From the NCBI RefSeq assembly GCF_016863095.1, contig NZ_BOOF01000013.1, positions 1 to 64,000 of the forward strand: a stretch of 64,000 nt of DNA, in the 5' to 3' direction. A program made the translations under genes and the position numbers. This DNA comes from Microbispora siamensis (GTDB lineage Bacteria; Actinomycetota; Actinomycetes; Streptosporangiales; Streptosporangiaceae). A model generated the notes under the pieces. It was not told where the DNA came from. It worked only from the letters and a program-made list of their open reading frames with translations, and did not search any database. Shown one piece after another: positions 7,472-15,619 of this stretch (the stretch's first letter is position 1; every line of letters begins with the position of its first letter).

Positions 7472-9115
7472 GTGATCACGGGGACCGCGACGTCCGGGCA
7501 ACCGGCGGAGGAGCCGCCCCGGGAAGGCAGCGACCCCGACACCCTGGAGGCAGCCGCCGTGGACGAAACGGCCGTCGCGGAGCCAGGAGACACCGCAGGC
7601 ACCCGGGCAGCCGGCGAGGCGGAGCCCGGAGACACAGCCGGCGCCACGGCTCCCGCCGAACCGGAGGAACGGCCGGGCGGCGAGGCGGACCCGCGCCCCG
7701 CCCCGCGGTTCTGGAGGTCGAACCGCCATGTGATCGCGCTGTCCGTGCTCTGCGCGCTGTCGGCGGCCCTGAACTGGACCCTTTCCCTGCTCAGGTTCGC
7801 CCACTTCCAGGTGAGCACCTACGACCTGGTCATCTTCGACCAGGCGGTGCGCGGATACTCGCACTTCTCGGCGCCCACGGTGCCGCTGCGCGGGGTCACC
7901 GGCGGCCTCGGCATGGACTACATCCAGCTCGCCGACCACTTCTCGCCGATCCTGGCCGTGCTGGCGCCCCTCTACTGGCTGCACGACGGGCCCGAGACGC
8001 TGCTCGTGACGCAGGCCGTGCTGTTCGCCCTGGCCATCCCGTTCGTGTGGATGTTCACCCGCCGCGTGCTGGGCACGCCGCACGCCTACCTCGTCTCCGT
8101 GGCGTACGCCATCTCCTGGCCGATCGCGCAGGCGACGGCGGTGGAGTTCCACGAGGTGGCCTTCGTGCCGCTGCTGAGCGCGATCGCCGTCGAACGGCTG
8201 CACGCCGGGCGGCGGCTGCCCGGCCTGCTCGCGGTGCTCGGCCTGCTGCTCACCAAGGAGGACCTGGGCCTCATGGTGGCGGGCCTCGGCGTCTGGCTGT
8301 TCCTCACCGGGCAGCGCAGGCTCGGCGCCGGGCTGGTCTTCACCGGGGTGGCCGCGTTCGAGGTGGTGCGCAAGTTCGTGATCCCCCTGGCGGGCGGCAA
8401 CCCGGCGTACTACACGCGCTACTCGAAGCTCGGCGAGGACCTGCCGCAGATGCTGTGGAGCGCCGTCACGCGCCCGCACGAGTTCGTGGCCATGCTCTTC
8501 GACGACCACTCGAAGTGGGACACCTGGGGCCTGCTGCTGTGGCCGGCGCTGTTCCTGTGCCTGCTGTCCCCGCTGTTCCTGGCGGCGCTGCCGCTGATCC
8601 TGGAGCGGCTGCTGGCCGACTCCGACAACTGGTGGTCGACCGGCTGGCACTACGACGCGTTCGTGATCGTGATCCTGCTGATGGCCGGGGTGGACGGCGC
8701 CGCCCGGCTCATCCGGTGGCTGGAGCGGCGCGGGGTGCCGCGCCCCGGGCACGGACTGCGGCTCGCCTACGCCGCCGCGGTCTTCGCGGTCGCGGTCACC
8801 ACGGTCCCCTACCGGCCGTTCGACAACCTGATGAGCCCGGACTTCTACCATCCCGACCCGCGTACGGAGGCCCGGGAGCAGGCCATGAGCATGGTCCCCG
8901 ACGGCGTGGTGGTGGAGGCGACCGACGACTTCGGCGCGCGGCTGTCCGGCCGGACGACCGTGCTGTGGTGGGACTACCAGAAGCGGGGCACGCCCTGGAT
9001 CGTGGCCTCGGTCAACAACGACCTGCGCGGCGTGGTGGACAGCTACCTGAACGAGGGCTACGAGCTGCGTCTCGACCGGGACGACATCGTCGTGCTGCAC
9101 CGCATCGGCTCCTGA
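7472..9115 (+). CDS. DUF2079 polytopic membrane protein
   Basis: The 547-aa product begins with about 80 residues of Glu/Ala/Gly/Pro-rich, probably disordered sequence containing the repeated phrase Glu-Pro-Gly-Asp-Thr-Ala-Gly. A multi-spanning part (about 10 helices) follows, then a soluble C-terminal region of about 130 residues. The first loop carries Tyr-Asp-Leu-Val-Ile-Phe-Asp-Gln and Leu-Ala-Asp-His-Phe-Ser-Pro, typical of DUF2079, a family resembling GT-C glycosyltransferases; the acidic loop residues would fit polyprenyl-sugar chemistry, but this is unproven. There is no ribosome binding site before GTG 7472. A TACTCT hexamer lies 7 nt upstream, so the mRNA may be leaderless. It stands alone, facing the fas region. 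Confidence 0.85.
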   Translation: MITGTATSGQPAEEPPREGSDPDTLEAAAVDETAVAEPGDTAGTRAAGEAEPGDTAGATAPAEPEERPGGEADPRPAPRFWRSNRHVIALSVLCALSAALNWTLSLLRFAHFQVSTYDLVIFDQAVRGYSHFSAPTVPLRGVTGGLGMDYIQLADHFSPILAVLAPLYWLHDGPETLLVTQAVLFALAIPFVWMFTRRVLGTPHAYLVSVAYAISWPIAQATAVEFHEVAFVPLLSAIAVERLHAGRRLPGLLAVLGLLLTKEDLGLMVAGLGVWLFLTGQRRLGAGLVFTGVAAFEVVRKFVIPLAGGNPAYYTRYSKLGEDLPQMLWSAVTRPHEFVAMLFDDHSKWDTWGLLLWPALFLCLLSPLFLAALPLILERLLADSDNWWSTGWHYDAFVIVILLMAGVDGAARLIRWLERRGVPRPGHGLRLAYAAAVFAVAVTTVPYRPFDNLMSPDFYHPDPRTEAREQAMSMVPDGVVVEATDDFGARLSGRTTVLWWDYQKRGTPWIVASVNNDLRGVVDSYLNEGYELRLDRDDIVVLHRIGS

Positions 9116-9203
9116 GGCCGCCGACCGCCGTTCCGACCTGCGGCGACAGCGTCCACACCCCCGTACGGCACGATCACCGGGATGACCTGGCACGCTAGAG
9201 GGC

Positions 9204-10442
9204 GTGAGCGAGCGGGGCGCGTGGAACGGCGGACAGGTGCGTGCGGACGGGCAGGGCGACGACGTCGTCCGGATGGCCGGAGACGGTGTGCCGATGAGCG
9301 ACAAGATCCGGGAGGACACGGCGCGGCGGCTCGACCGGGCCATGGGCAGCCTCGGGACGGCCGCGATGGCCAGGATGGAGGAGCGGCTGGCCTGGTATCG
9401 CGCGCTGTCTGCGGAGGACAGGTCGTGGGTCGGCCTGGTGGCGCAGGCCGGCATCGCGGCGTTCGTGGAGTGGTTCGGCCACGCGGGCGAGGGGCGGCCG
9501 ACGCCGAGCATCGAGTTCTTCGGCACCGCGCCGCGCGAGCTCAAGCGCAGCGTGTCGCTCCAGCAGACGGTCGACCTCGTCCGCATCGTCGTCGAGGTCG
9601 TCGAGGCCCAGGTCGAGGAGCTGGCCGCGCCCGGCGGCGCGGAACTGCTGCGGCACGCGATGCTGCGCTACACGCGCGACGTCGCCTTTGCCGCCGCCCA
9701 GGTGTACGCCAGGGAGGCCGAGGCGCGCGGCTCGTGGGACGCCCGGCTGGAGGCGCTGATCGTGGACGCGCTGGTGCGCGGCCAGGTCGACGACGGGCTG
9801 CACTCGTGGGCCGCCGCGCTCGGCTGGACCTCCGCGCCGGTCGTCGTCTTCGCCGGGTACGCCCCAGACGAGGACCCGCAGAGCGTCATCGACGGGCTGC
9901 GCGACAAGGGGCGGCGCCTCGGCCACGAGCTGCTCGCCGGGGTGCAGGGCGACCGGCTCATCGTCATCGTGGGCGGCGCGGACGGCGTCAAGGACGCGGC
10001 GCGCGGCGTGGTGGCGCGCTTCGGCCCCGGGCCCGTCGTGATCGGGCCGGAGGTGCCCGACCTGCACGCGGCGGCCAGGTCGGCCCGCGCCGCCATCGCA
10101 GGCCTGCGCGCCGCAGCCGGCTGGCCCGACGCCCCGCGCCCGGTGCTCGCCGAGGACCTGCTGGCCGAGCGCGCACTGGACGGTGACGAGGACGCCCGGG
10201 CCCAGCTGGTGGAGAACGTCTACAAGCCGCTCGCCGGGACCCCGCTGCTCGACACGCTCGCGACGTACCTGGAGCAGGGGACCTCCCTCGAGGCGACGGC
10301 CCGGCTGCTGTTCGTCCATCCCAACACCGTGCGGTACCGTCTACGTAAGATCACGGAACTGACCGGGTACCAGCCCACGGAGGGGCGGTCCGCATTCACC
10401 CTCCAAGTGGGTCTCATACTCGGGCGCCTGTCCGTAACCTGA
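9204..10442 (+). CDS. fasR: PucR-family regulator of fatty acid synthesis, FasR type
   Basis: The 412-aa product has an N-terminal helical domain (about 50-190, with Trp-Tyr-Arg-Ala-Leu and Ser-Trp-Val-Gly-Leu-Val-Ala-Gln-Ala-Gly), a central GGDEF-like/CdaR region, and a C-terminal PucR HTH (about 335-405; Leu-Phe-Val-His-Pro-Asn-Thr-Val-Arg-Tyr-Arg-Leu). In Streptomyces the PucR-type FasR sits immediately upstream of fabD and activates the fab operon. The order here is the same, with 117 bases to fabD. It is not related to the TetR-type FasR of mycobacteria. GTG 9204 is used; an ATG at 9294 (Met-Ser-Asp-Lys) preceded by GGAG is an alternative start that would remove 30 residues. Confidence 0.9.
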   Translation: MSERGAWNGGQVRADGQGDDVVRMAGDGVPMSDKIREDTARRLDRAMGSLGTAAMARMEERLAWYRALSAEDRSWVGLVAQAGIAAFVEWFGHAGEGRPTPSIEFFGTAPRELKRSVSLQQTVDLVRIVVEVVEAQVEELAAPGGAELLRHAMLRYTRDVAFAAAQVYAREAEARGSWDARLEALIVDALVRGQVDDGLHSWAAALGWTSAPVVVFAGYAPDEDPQSVIDGLRDKGRRLGHELLAGVQGDRLIVIVGGADGVKDAARGVVARFGPGPVVIGPEVPDLHAAARSARAAIAGLRAAAGWPDAPRPVLAEDLLAERALDGDEDARAQLVENVYKPLAGTPLLDTLATYLEQGTSLEATARLLFVHPNTVRYRLRKITELTGYQPTEGRSAFTLQVGLILGRLSVT

Positions 10443-10559
10443 GCCGGGTGCCTTAATCTTCTCGACACCGAAACTGTAGGTACCCCACAACGCGGCGGCC
10501 ACAAAGTTCGTTCGGATCTCCATCAGTGTGGTGAACCTCTACAGGGCAGGGTTGAGTAC
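10443..10559 (+). promoter_or_regulatory. fab operon promoter region, probable FasR target
   Basis: This 117-base gap between fasR and fabD is AT-richer than its surroundings. CTGTAGGT at 10474-10481 and ACCTCTACAG at 10535-10544 are inverted relative to each other (CTGTAG/CTACAG cores) and could be half-sites for an activator. I cannot assign -35 and -10 boxes with confidence. By analogy with Streptomyces, FasR should bind here. Confidence 0.45.
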
Positions 10560-11456
10560 GTGCTCGTCATCGTCGCTCCGGGCCAAGGCGCCCAAACCCC
10601 AGGATTCCTCAGTCCGTGGCTCGAGATCCCCGAGTTCCGCGACCGAATCTCCGCGTGGTCGGAGATCGTGGAGCTCGATCTCGTGACGTACGGGACGACC
10701 GCCGGCGCCGACGAGATCCGCGACACCGCCGTGGCCCAGCCCCTGCTCGTGGCGGCCGCTCTGGCGTCGTTCGAGACGCTCGGGGTCCGGCCGGACATGG
10801 TCGCGGGGCACAGTGTGGGCGAGCTCGCCGCCGCCGCGATCGCCGGGGTGCTGACCCCCGAGCAGGCCCTCGTCCTGGTGCGCGAGCGCGGCCGGGCCAT
10901 GGCCAAGGCCGCCGCCGTCACCGAGACCGGCATGAGCGCGGTGCTCGGCGGCGCGGAGGAGGACGTCCTCGCCGCGATCGACAAGCACGGGCTGACCCCT
11001 GCCAACATGAACGGCGCGGGCCAGATCGTCGCGGGCGGCACCCGGGCGCAACTGGAGGCCTTCGCGGCCGAGCCGCCGGAGAAGGCGCGGGTGCGCCCCC
11101 TGGCGGTCGCCGGAGCCTTCCACACCGTCCACATGGCCCCCGCCGTCGACCACCTGCGCGCCGAGGCCGCGGCCCTCACCCCCGCGGACCCGTCGGTCAC
11201 GCTGCTGTCCAACGCCGACGGCGCGGCCGTCGCCGGAGGAGGCGAGTTCCTGGACCGGCTGGTGAACCAGGTGGCCAACCCGGTCCGGTGGGACGCCTGC
11301 ATGGCGACGATGGCCGAGCGGGGCGTCACCGCCATGATCGAGCTGCTGCCCGGCGGCACGCTGACGGGCCTGGCCCGGCGGGCCCTGCCCGGCGTGAAGA
11401 CCGTGGCGCTCAAGACCCCTGACGACCTGGACACCGCCCGGGAGGTGCTGAAGTGA
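10560..11456 (+). CDS. fabD: malonyl-CoA:ACP transacylase
   Basis: FabD moves malonyl from CoA to AcpP in the cytoplasm, supplying all FAS-II condensations. The 298-aa product has the N-terminal Ala-Pro-Gly-Gln-Gly-Ala-Gln motif and the nucleophile elbow Gly-His-Ser-Val-Gly-Glu with Ser85. It also has Gln in the preceding Val-Ala-Gln-Pro-Leu motif and the catalytic His in Ala-Gly-Ala-Phe-His-Thr near 190, with the substrate Arg in the Val-Arg-Glu-Arg-Gly segment. The length is normal. GTG 10560 is the start; the stop overlaps the fabH start by 4 nt, so the two are coupled. It is the first gene of the fab operon. Confidence 0.96.
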   Translation: MLVIVAPGQGAQTPGFLSPWLEIPEFRDRISAWSEIVELDLVTYGTTAGADEIRDTAVAQPLLVAAALASFETLGVRPDMVAGHSVGELAAAAIAGVLTPEQALVLVRERGRAMAKAAAVTETGMSAVLGGAEEDVLAAIDKHGLTPANMNGAGQIVAGGTRAQLEAFAAEPPEKARVRPLAVAGAFHTVHMAPAVDHLRAEAAALTPADPSVTLLSNADGAAVAGGGEFLDRLVNQVANPVRWDACMATMAERGVTAMIELLPGGTLTGLARRALPGVKTVALKTPDDLDTAREVLK

Positions 11457-12409
11457 GGCTCGGTCAAGGCGCCCCCGCGGCGAGGATCCTCGCCTTCGGC
11501 GGCTACCAGCCCGCCCAGGTCGTGACCAACGACGACCTCGCCGCCCGGCTCGACACCAACGACGAGTGGATCCAGAGCCGCGTCGGCATCAAGGAACGCC
11601 GCATGGCGGGCCCGCAGGAGTCGGAGATCGACCTCGCGGTGCAGGCGGGCGGCAAGGCCCTGGCGGCCAGCGGCCTGTCCAGCGACGACATCGACCTGGT
11701 GATCGTGGCGACCTGCACGATCGAGGCCCCGATTCCCAACGCCGCCGGCCGCGTCGCCCACCGGCTCGGCATCGACGCCCCCGGCGCGTACGACATCAAC
11801 GCCGCCTGCGCCGGGTTCTGCTACGCGCTGGCCGCCGCCTCCGACGCGGTGCGGTCGGGCTCGGCGACCAACGTGCTGGTCGTCGGCAGCGAGAAGCTCA
11901 GCCAGTGGGTCGACGGCGAAGACCGGTCGACCGCTGTGATCTTCGCCGACGGCGCGGGCGCCGCGGTCGTGGGCCCCTCCGACCGGCCGGGCATCGGCCC
12001 GGTGGCCTGGGGCAGCGCCGGCGACAAGGCCGACGCGATCATGATCAAGGACCGCCGGTCCTTCCTCTACCAGGAAGGCCAGACGGTGTTCCGCTGGGCC
12101 ACCACCGCGCTTCACCCGGTGGCCAAGCTCGCCTGCGAGCGTGCGGGCGTGGACCCCGCCGACCTGGCCGCCTTCGTCCCACACCAGGCGAACCTGCGGA
12201 TCGTCGAGGCCATCGCGCGCAAGCTGGGCGCCGACAACGCCGTCGTCGCCAGGGACATCGTGCTCGCCGGCAACACCTCCGCCGCGTCGATCCCGCTCGC
12301 GCTCTCGCGCATGATCGAGCGCGGCGAGGTCCAGTCGGGCGGCCTGGCCCTGCTGCTGGGCTTCGGCGCCGGCCTCACCTACGCCTCCCAGGTGATCGAG
12401 ATCCCCTGA
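11453..12409 (+). CDS. fabH: 3-oxoacyl-ACP synthase III (initiating condensing enzyme)
   Basis: FabH condenses a short acyl-CoA primer with malonyl-ACP to start each chain, and in actinomycetes often accepts branched primers. The 318-aa product carries the full triad: Cys119 in Asn-Ala-Ala-Cys-Ala-Gly, His244 in Pro-His-Gln-Ala-Asn, and Asn274 in Gly-Asn-Thr-Ser-Ala-Ala. The N-terminal Asp-Glu-Trp-Ile motif and Arg-Val-Gly-Ile-Lys-Glu-Arg are typical. The GTG start lies inside the fabD stop. The 80-base gap to acpP contains a 9-bp-arm hairpin. Confidence 0.96.
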   Translation: MRLGQGAPAARILAFGGYQPAQVVTNDDLAARLDTNDEWIQSRVGIKERRMAGPQESEIDLAVQAGGKALAASGLSSDDIDLVIVATCTIEAPIPNAAGRVAHRLGIDAPGAYDINAACAGFCYALAAASDAVRSGSATNVLVVGSEKLSQWVDGEDRSTAVIFADGAGAAVVGPSDRPGIGPVAWGSAGDKADAIMIKDRRSFLYQEGQTVFRWATTALHPVAKLACERAGVDPADLAAFVPHQANLRIVEAIARKLGADNAVVARDIVLAGNTSAASIPLALSRMIERGEVQSGGLALLLGFGAGLTYASQVIEIP

Positions 12410-12414
12410 GGAAC

Positions 12415-12434
12415 GTGTACGGCCTGCCGTACAC
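12415..12434 (+). promoter_or_regulatory. perfect inverted repeat between fabH and acpP
   Basis: GTGTACGGC and GCCGTACAC are perfect 9-base arms separated by CT, beginning 5 bases after the fabH stop. In RNA this is a compact hairpin inside the operon, 55 bases before the acpP start. It could be an attenuator, an mRNA-stabilising or processing site that raises acpP dosage, or a protein-binding palindrome. There is no T-tract. Confidence 0.6.
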
Positions 12435-12489
12435 AGCTGGGGCAACCCAGGAAACCCGGAAGACAGTAAATCCAAGGAGTAGTCGCGAC

Positions 12490-12729
12490 ATGGCACTGAC
12501 CGAGCAGGAGATCCTCGCGGGCCTCGGCAAGATCATCAACGAGATCACCGGCATTTCGGCCGACGAGGTCACGCCGGAGAAGAGCTTCGTGGACGACCTG
12601 GACATCGACTCGCTCTCCATGGTCGAGATCGCCGTCGCGGCCCAGGACGAGTTCGGCGTCGAGATCCCCGACGACCAGCTCAAGCACCTGAAGACCGTCA
12701 AGGACGTCATCAACTTCATCCAGGCCTAA
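12490..12729 (+). CDS. acpP: acyl carrier protein
   Basis: The 79-aa acidic four-helix carrier has the phosphopantetheine site Asp-Ile-Asp-Ser-Leu-Ser with Ser41 as the attachment residue. Helix II (Ser-Leu-Ser-Met-Val-Glu-Ile) and the Glu-Ile-Pro-Asp-Asp segment are typical of FAS ACPs. It carries growing chains between FabD, FabH, FabF and the reductases, which are not in this window. A strong AAGGAG lies 12 nt before ATG 12490, stronger than the sites of its neighbours, as expected for a very abundant protein. Confidence 0.97.
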   Translation: MALTEQEILAGLGKIINEITGISADEVTPEKSFVDDLDIDSLSMVEIAVAAQDEFGVEIPDDQLKHLKTVKDVINFIQA

Positions 12730-12822
12730 GTACGACGGCCGCGCGGACGTGCCCGCCCCGCCTGAGGCGACAGGGCGCGTCCGGCCCCCTTTCACGCCCC
12801 GACACAAGAGGAGTGCAGACAA

Positions 12823-14055
12823 GTGAGTAAGGACCGGGTACGTGTCGTAGTCACCGGGCTCGGCGCGACGACGCCCCTCGGTGGAGACGTCGCATCGACC
12901 TGGTCGGCGCTCCTCGAGGGGCGGTCGGGCATCCGCCCGCTCACCGAGGACTGGGTCGACTCCGTGCCGGTGAAGTTCGCCGGCAGGGCCGCCGTCGATC
13001 CGGCCGAGGTCCTGCCGCGGCCGGAGGCCCGCAGGCTCGACCGCAGTGAGCAGTTCGCGCTGATCGCCGCTCGCCAGGCGTGGCAGGACGCGGGCGCCCC
13101 CGAGGTTCCCGCCGAGCGGCTCGGCGTCTGCGTGTCCAGCGGCATCGGCGGCATTGGCACCACGCTGTCGGCCTACGACACCTTCAAGGAGAAGGGCTGG
13201 CAGCGGCTGTCGCCGTTCACCGTCCCGATGCTCATGCCGAACGGCCCGGCGGCCTGGGTGGGCCTGGAGCTCGGCGCCATGGCCGGCGTCCACGCCACCG
13301 TCTCCGCCTGCGCCTCCGGCGCCGAGGCCATCGGCTACGCGATGGAGATGATCCGCAGCGGCCGGGCCGACGTCGTCGTCGCCGGCGGCACGGAGGCGGC
13401 GATCCATCCGCTGAACATGGCGGCCTTCGCCGCTGCCCGGGCCATGTCCACGAGGAACGACGAGCCCGAGCGGGCCTCCCGCCCCTGGGACCGGGGCCGT
13501 GACGGCTTCGTCCTCGGCGAGGGCGCAGGACTGGTCGTGCTGGAGTCGTACGAGCACGCGGTGGCCCGCGGCGCCCGGATCTACGCCGAGGCGGCGGGCC
13601 TGGGCATGTCCGCGGACTCGCACCACATCACCCAGCCGGAGCCCGAGGGCCGTGGCGTCATGATGGCGATGACCCAGGCGATGACCGACGCGGGCCTGAC
13701 CGGCCGGGACATCCTGCACGTCAACGCGCACGCCACCTCCACCCCCGCGGGCGACGTCATCGAGGCGCAGGCCATCCAGAAGTCGATCGGGTCGCACCCC
13801 CTCGTCACGTCGACCAAGTCGATGACCGGGCACCTGCTCGGCGGCGCCGGCGGCATCGAGTCGGTGTTCACGATCAAGACGCTGGCCGAGCGGGTGGTGC
13901 CGCCCACGATCAACGTGGACGACCTGGACGAGGGCGTCGAGGTGGACATCGTGCGCGCCAAGCCGCGCGACCTCCCCGAGGGGCAGATCGCGGCGGTGAA
14001 CAACTCCTTCGGGTTCGGCGGACACAACGTCGCCGTGGCCTTCACGACGGTTTGA
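12823..14055 (+). CDS. fabF: 3-oxoacyl-ACP synthase II (elongating condensing enzyme)
   Basis: FabF elongates acyl-ACP with malonyl-ACP. The 410-aa product has the KAS catalytic set Cys163 (Ser-Ala-Cys-Ala-Ser-Gly), His303 (Asn-Ala-His-Ala-Thr-Ser-Thr) and His337 (Ser-Met-Thr-Gly-His-Leu) with the preceding Lys. The Cys and first His numbers match E. coli FabF. It starts at GTG 12823 behind AAGAGGAG and ends 14 nt before accD. Only one elongating KAS is present here, unlike the kasA-kasB pair of mycobacteria. Confidence 0.96.
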   Translation: MSKDRVRVVVTGLGATTPLGGDVASTWSALLEGRSGIRPLTEDWVDSVPVKFAGRAAVDPAEVLPRPEARRLDRSEQFALIAARQAWQDAGAPEVPAERLGVCVSSGIGGIGTTLSAYDTFKEKGWQRLSPFTVPMLMPNGPAAWVGLELGAMAGVHATVSACASGAEAIGYAMEMIRSGRADVVVAGGTEAAIHPLNMAAFAAARAMSTRNDEPERASRPWDRGRDGFVLGEGAGLVVLESYEHAVARGARIYAEAAGLGMSADSHHITQPEPEGRGVMMAMTQAMTDAGLTGRDILHVNAHATSTPAGDVIEAQAIQKSIGSHPLVTSTKSMTGHLLGGAGGIESVFTIKTLAERVVPPTINVDDLDEGVEVDIVRAKPRDLPEGQIAAVNNSFGFGGHNVAVAFTTV

Positions 14056-14069
14056 CAAGGGAGTCTCGA

Positions 14070-15488
14070 ATGACAGTGCTGGACAGCAGAACGGTGGCCG
14101 ATGCCGCCGAAGCGGCCGCCGTCGACGCCCGTGACCCCCTGGTGCGCCTCGGCCACCTGCTGGACGAGGGCTCGATCCGGCCGATCACCCCGGAGGACAA
14201 GAGCGGCGTGCGGGCGGTGACCGGGCGCGTCGAGGGTGTGCCGGTCGTGGCGTTCTGCAGCGACGCCCGGGTCCAGGGCGGCGCGATGGGCTCGGAGGGC
14301 TGCGAGCACATCGTCCACGCCTACGACGTGGCCGTGCGCGAGCGGGTGCCCGTCATCGGCGTGTGGCACTCCGGCGGCGCCCGGCTCGCCGAGGGCGCGG
14401 AGTCGCTGCACGCGGTCGGCCGGGTGTTCGCCGCCATGACCAAGGCCTCCGGCGTCGTTCCGCAGATCTCCGTCGTGGTCGGCCCGGTGGCCGGCGGCGG
14501 CGCCTACGGCCCGGCCCTCACCGACATCGTGATCCTGGCCGACAACGGCCGCATCTTCGTCACCGGGCCGGACGTCGTGCGCAGCGTGACCGGCGAGCAG
14601 ACCGACATGGCCTCGCTCGGCGGGCCGGAGCCGCACAGCAAGCGCAGCGGCGTCGTCCACGTCGTCGCCAAGAGCGAGGGTGAGGCGCTGCTCAGGGCCC
14701 GCCAGCTCGCCTGCCTGCTCGGCCATCAGGGCCGGATGCGCGAGGTGGACGAGGTCGACTTCGGCAGCCTGCTCCCCGACAACCCCCGCCGCGCGTACGA
14801 CGTGCACCCGCTGGTGAACGGGCTGCTCGACGAGCCCGGTGTGGAGCTGCACCCCAAATGGGCGCCGAACATCGTCACCACCCTGGGCCGGCTCGGTGGC
14901 CGCACCGTCGGCGTCATCGCCAACAACCCCATGCGGCTCGGCGGCTGCCTCGACTCCACCTCCGCGGAGAAGGCCGCCCGGTTCGTTCGGATGTGCGATG
15001 CCTTCGGGGTGCCGTTGGTGGTGCTCGTGGACGTGCCCGGTTACCTGCCCGGTGTCGGCCAGGAACACGACGGCATCGTCCGGCGCGGCGCGAAGCTGCT
15101 GCACGCGTTCGCCGAGGCCTCGGTGCCGAGGGTGACGGTGATCACCCGCAAGGCGTTCGGCGGCGCCTACATCGCGATGAACTCCCGCTCACTGGGCGCG
15201 ACCCGCGTGTTCGCCTGGCCGACCGCCGAGGTGGCCGTCATGGGTGCGGTCGCGGCCGTCCGCGTCCTCAAGCGGCGCGAGCTGGCCGCCGCTCCCGAGG
15301 AGGAGCGCTCCGCGCTCGAGGCCCGGCTGGCCGAGGAGCACGAGAAGACGGCGGGCGGCCTCCAGCGCGCCCTCGACCTCGGCGTGATCGACGAGGTGAT
15401 CGAGCCGGCCAAGACGCGCGGCATGATCGCAAGGGTGCTCGCCCAGGCCACCCCGGCCCGCGGCGCCCACGGCAACATCCCGCTCTGA
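14070..15488 (+). CDS. acyl-CoA carboxylase carboxyltransferase (beta) subunit, AccD6-like position
   Basis: The 472-aa product is a two-lobed crotonase-fold carboxyltransferase. The N-lobe has Gly-Gly-Ala-Met-Gly-Ser and Trp-His-Ser-Gly-Gly-Ala-Arg, with Gly-Pro-Val-Ala-Gly-Gly-Gly-Ala-Tyr as oxyanion segment. The C-lobe has Val-Asp-Val-Pro-Gly-Tyr-Leu-Pro-Gly and Arg-Lys-Ala-Phe-Gly-Gly-Ala-Tyr. It should transfer CO2 from biotin to acetyl- or propionyl-CoA, giving malonyl-CoA for FabD. No biotin-carrying alpha subunit is nearby. Its place after fabF mirrors M. tuberculosis accD6 (473 aa) at the end of the fabD-kasB operon. ATG 14070 follows an AAGGGAG site. Confidence 0.92.
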   Translation: MTVLDSRTVADAAEAAAVDARDPLVRLGHLLDEGSIRPITPEDKSGVRAVTGRVEGVPVVAFCSDARVQGGAMGSEGCEHIVHAYDVAVRERVPVIGVWHSGGARLAEGAESLHAVGRVFAAMTKASGVVPQISVVVGPVAGGGAYGPALTDIVILADNGRIFVTGPDVVRSVTGEQTDMASLGGPEPHSKRSGVVHVVAKSEGEALLRARQLACLLGHQGRMREVDEVDFGSLLPDNPRRAYDVHPLVNGLLDEPGVELHPKWAPNIVTTLGRLGGRTVGVIANNPMRLGGCLDSTSAEKAARFVRMCDAFGVPLVVLVDVPGYLPGVGQEHDGIVRRGAKLLHAFAEASVPRVTVITRKAFGGAYIAMNSRSLGATRVFAWPTAEVAVMGAVAAVRVLKRRELAAAPEEERSALEARLAEEHEKTAGGLQRALDLGVIDEVIEPAKTRGMIARVLAQATPARGAHGNIPL

Positions 15489-15497
15489 CGACGTACC

Positions 15498-15535
15498 GGA
15501 AGCGCCGGTCCCCGAACCCGGGGACCGGCGCTTCC
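15498..15535 (+). terminator. strong hairpin terminator of the fab operon
   Basis: A perfect 17-bp stem (GGAAGCGCCGGTCCCCG and its complement) with the loop AACC begins 10 nt after the accD stop. There is no long T-tract, as is usual in high-GC actinomycetes. It probably ends the fab transcript before the next promoter at 15561. Confidence 0.88.
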
Positions 15536-15560
15536 GCGTTCTCCCAGGGCGGATACCAAG

Positions 15561-15606
15561 CTACTTGACGCTAAGCGACAAGTACTTGATGCTTGTCGTC
15601 AAGTAG
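15561..15606 (+). promoter_or_regulatory. 46-bp operator with four TACTTG half-sites
   Basis: The block is bounded by perfect 10-base arms (CTACTTGACG and CGTCAAGTAG) and is centred on the palindrome AAGTACTT. It contains four 9-mers of the form TACTTGWYG in alternating orientation, at 15562, 15576 (reverse), 15583 and 15597 (reverse). TTGACG at 15565 can serve as a -35 box. The ribosome binding site AAGGGAGG starts at 15607, so a bound protein would cover the promoter. The likely ligand is the HTH protein encoded 14 nt downstream. Confidence 0.8.
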
Positions 15607-15619
15607 AAGGGAGGCGGGC

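Noticed and set aside
7250-9586. A 778-codon leftward frame opposite the DUF2079 gene
   Set aside because: It is Arg/Gly/Pro/His-rich with no domain, and lies opposite a gene with clear transmembrane and family motifs; typical high-GC shadow.
10443-10559. Exact -35/-10 boxes for the fab operon
   Set aside because: Several weak hexamers are possible, none with convincing spacing, so only the region is reported.
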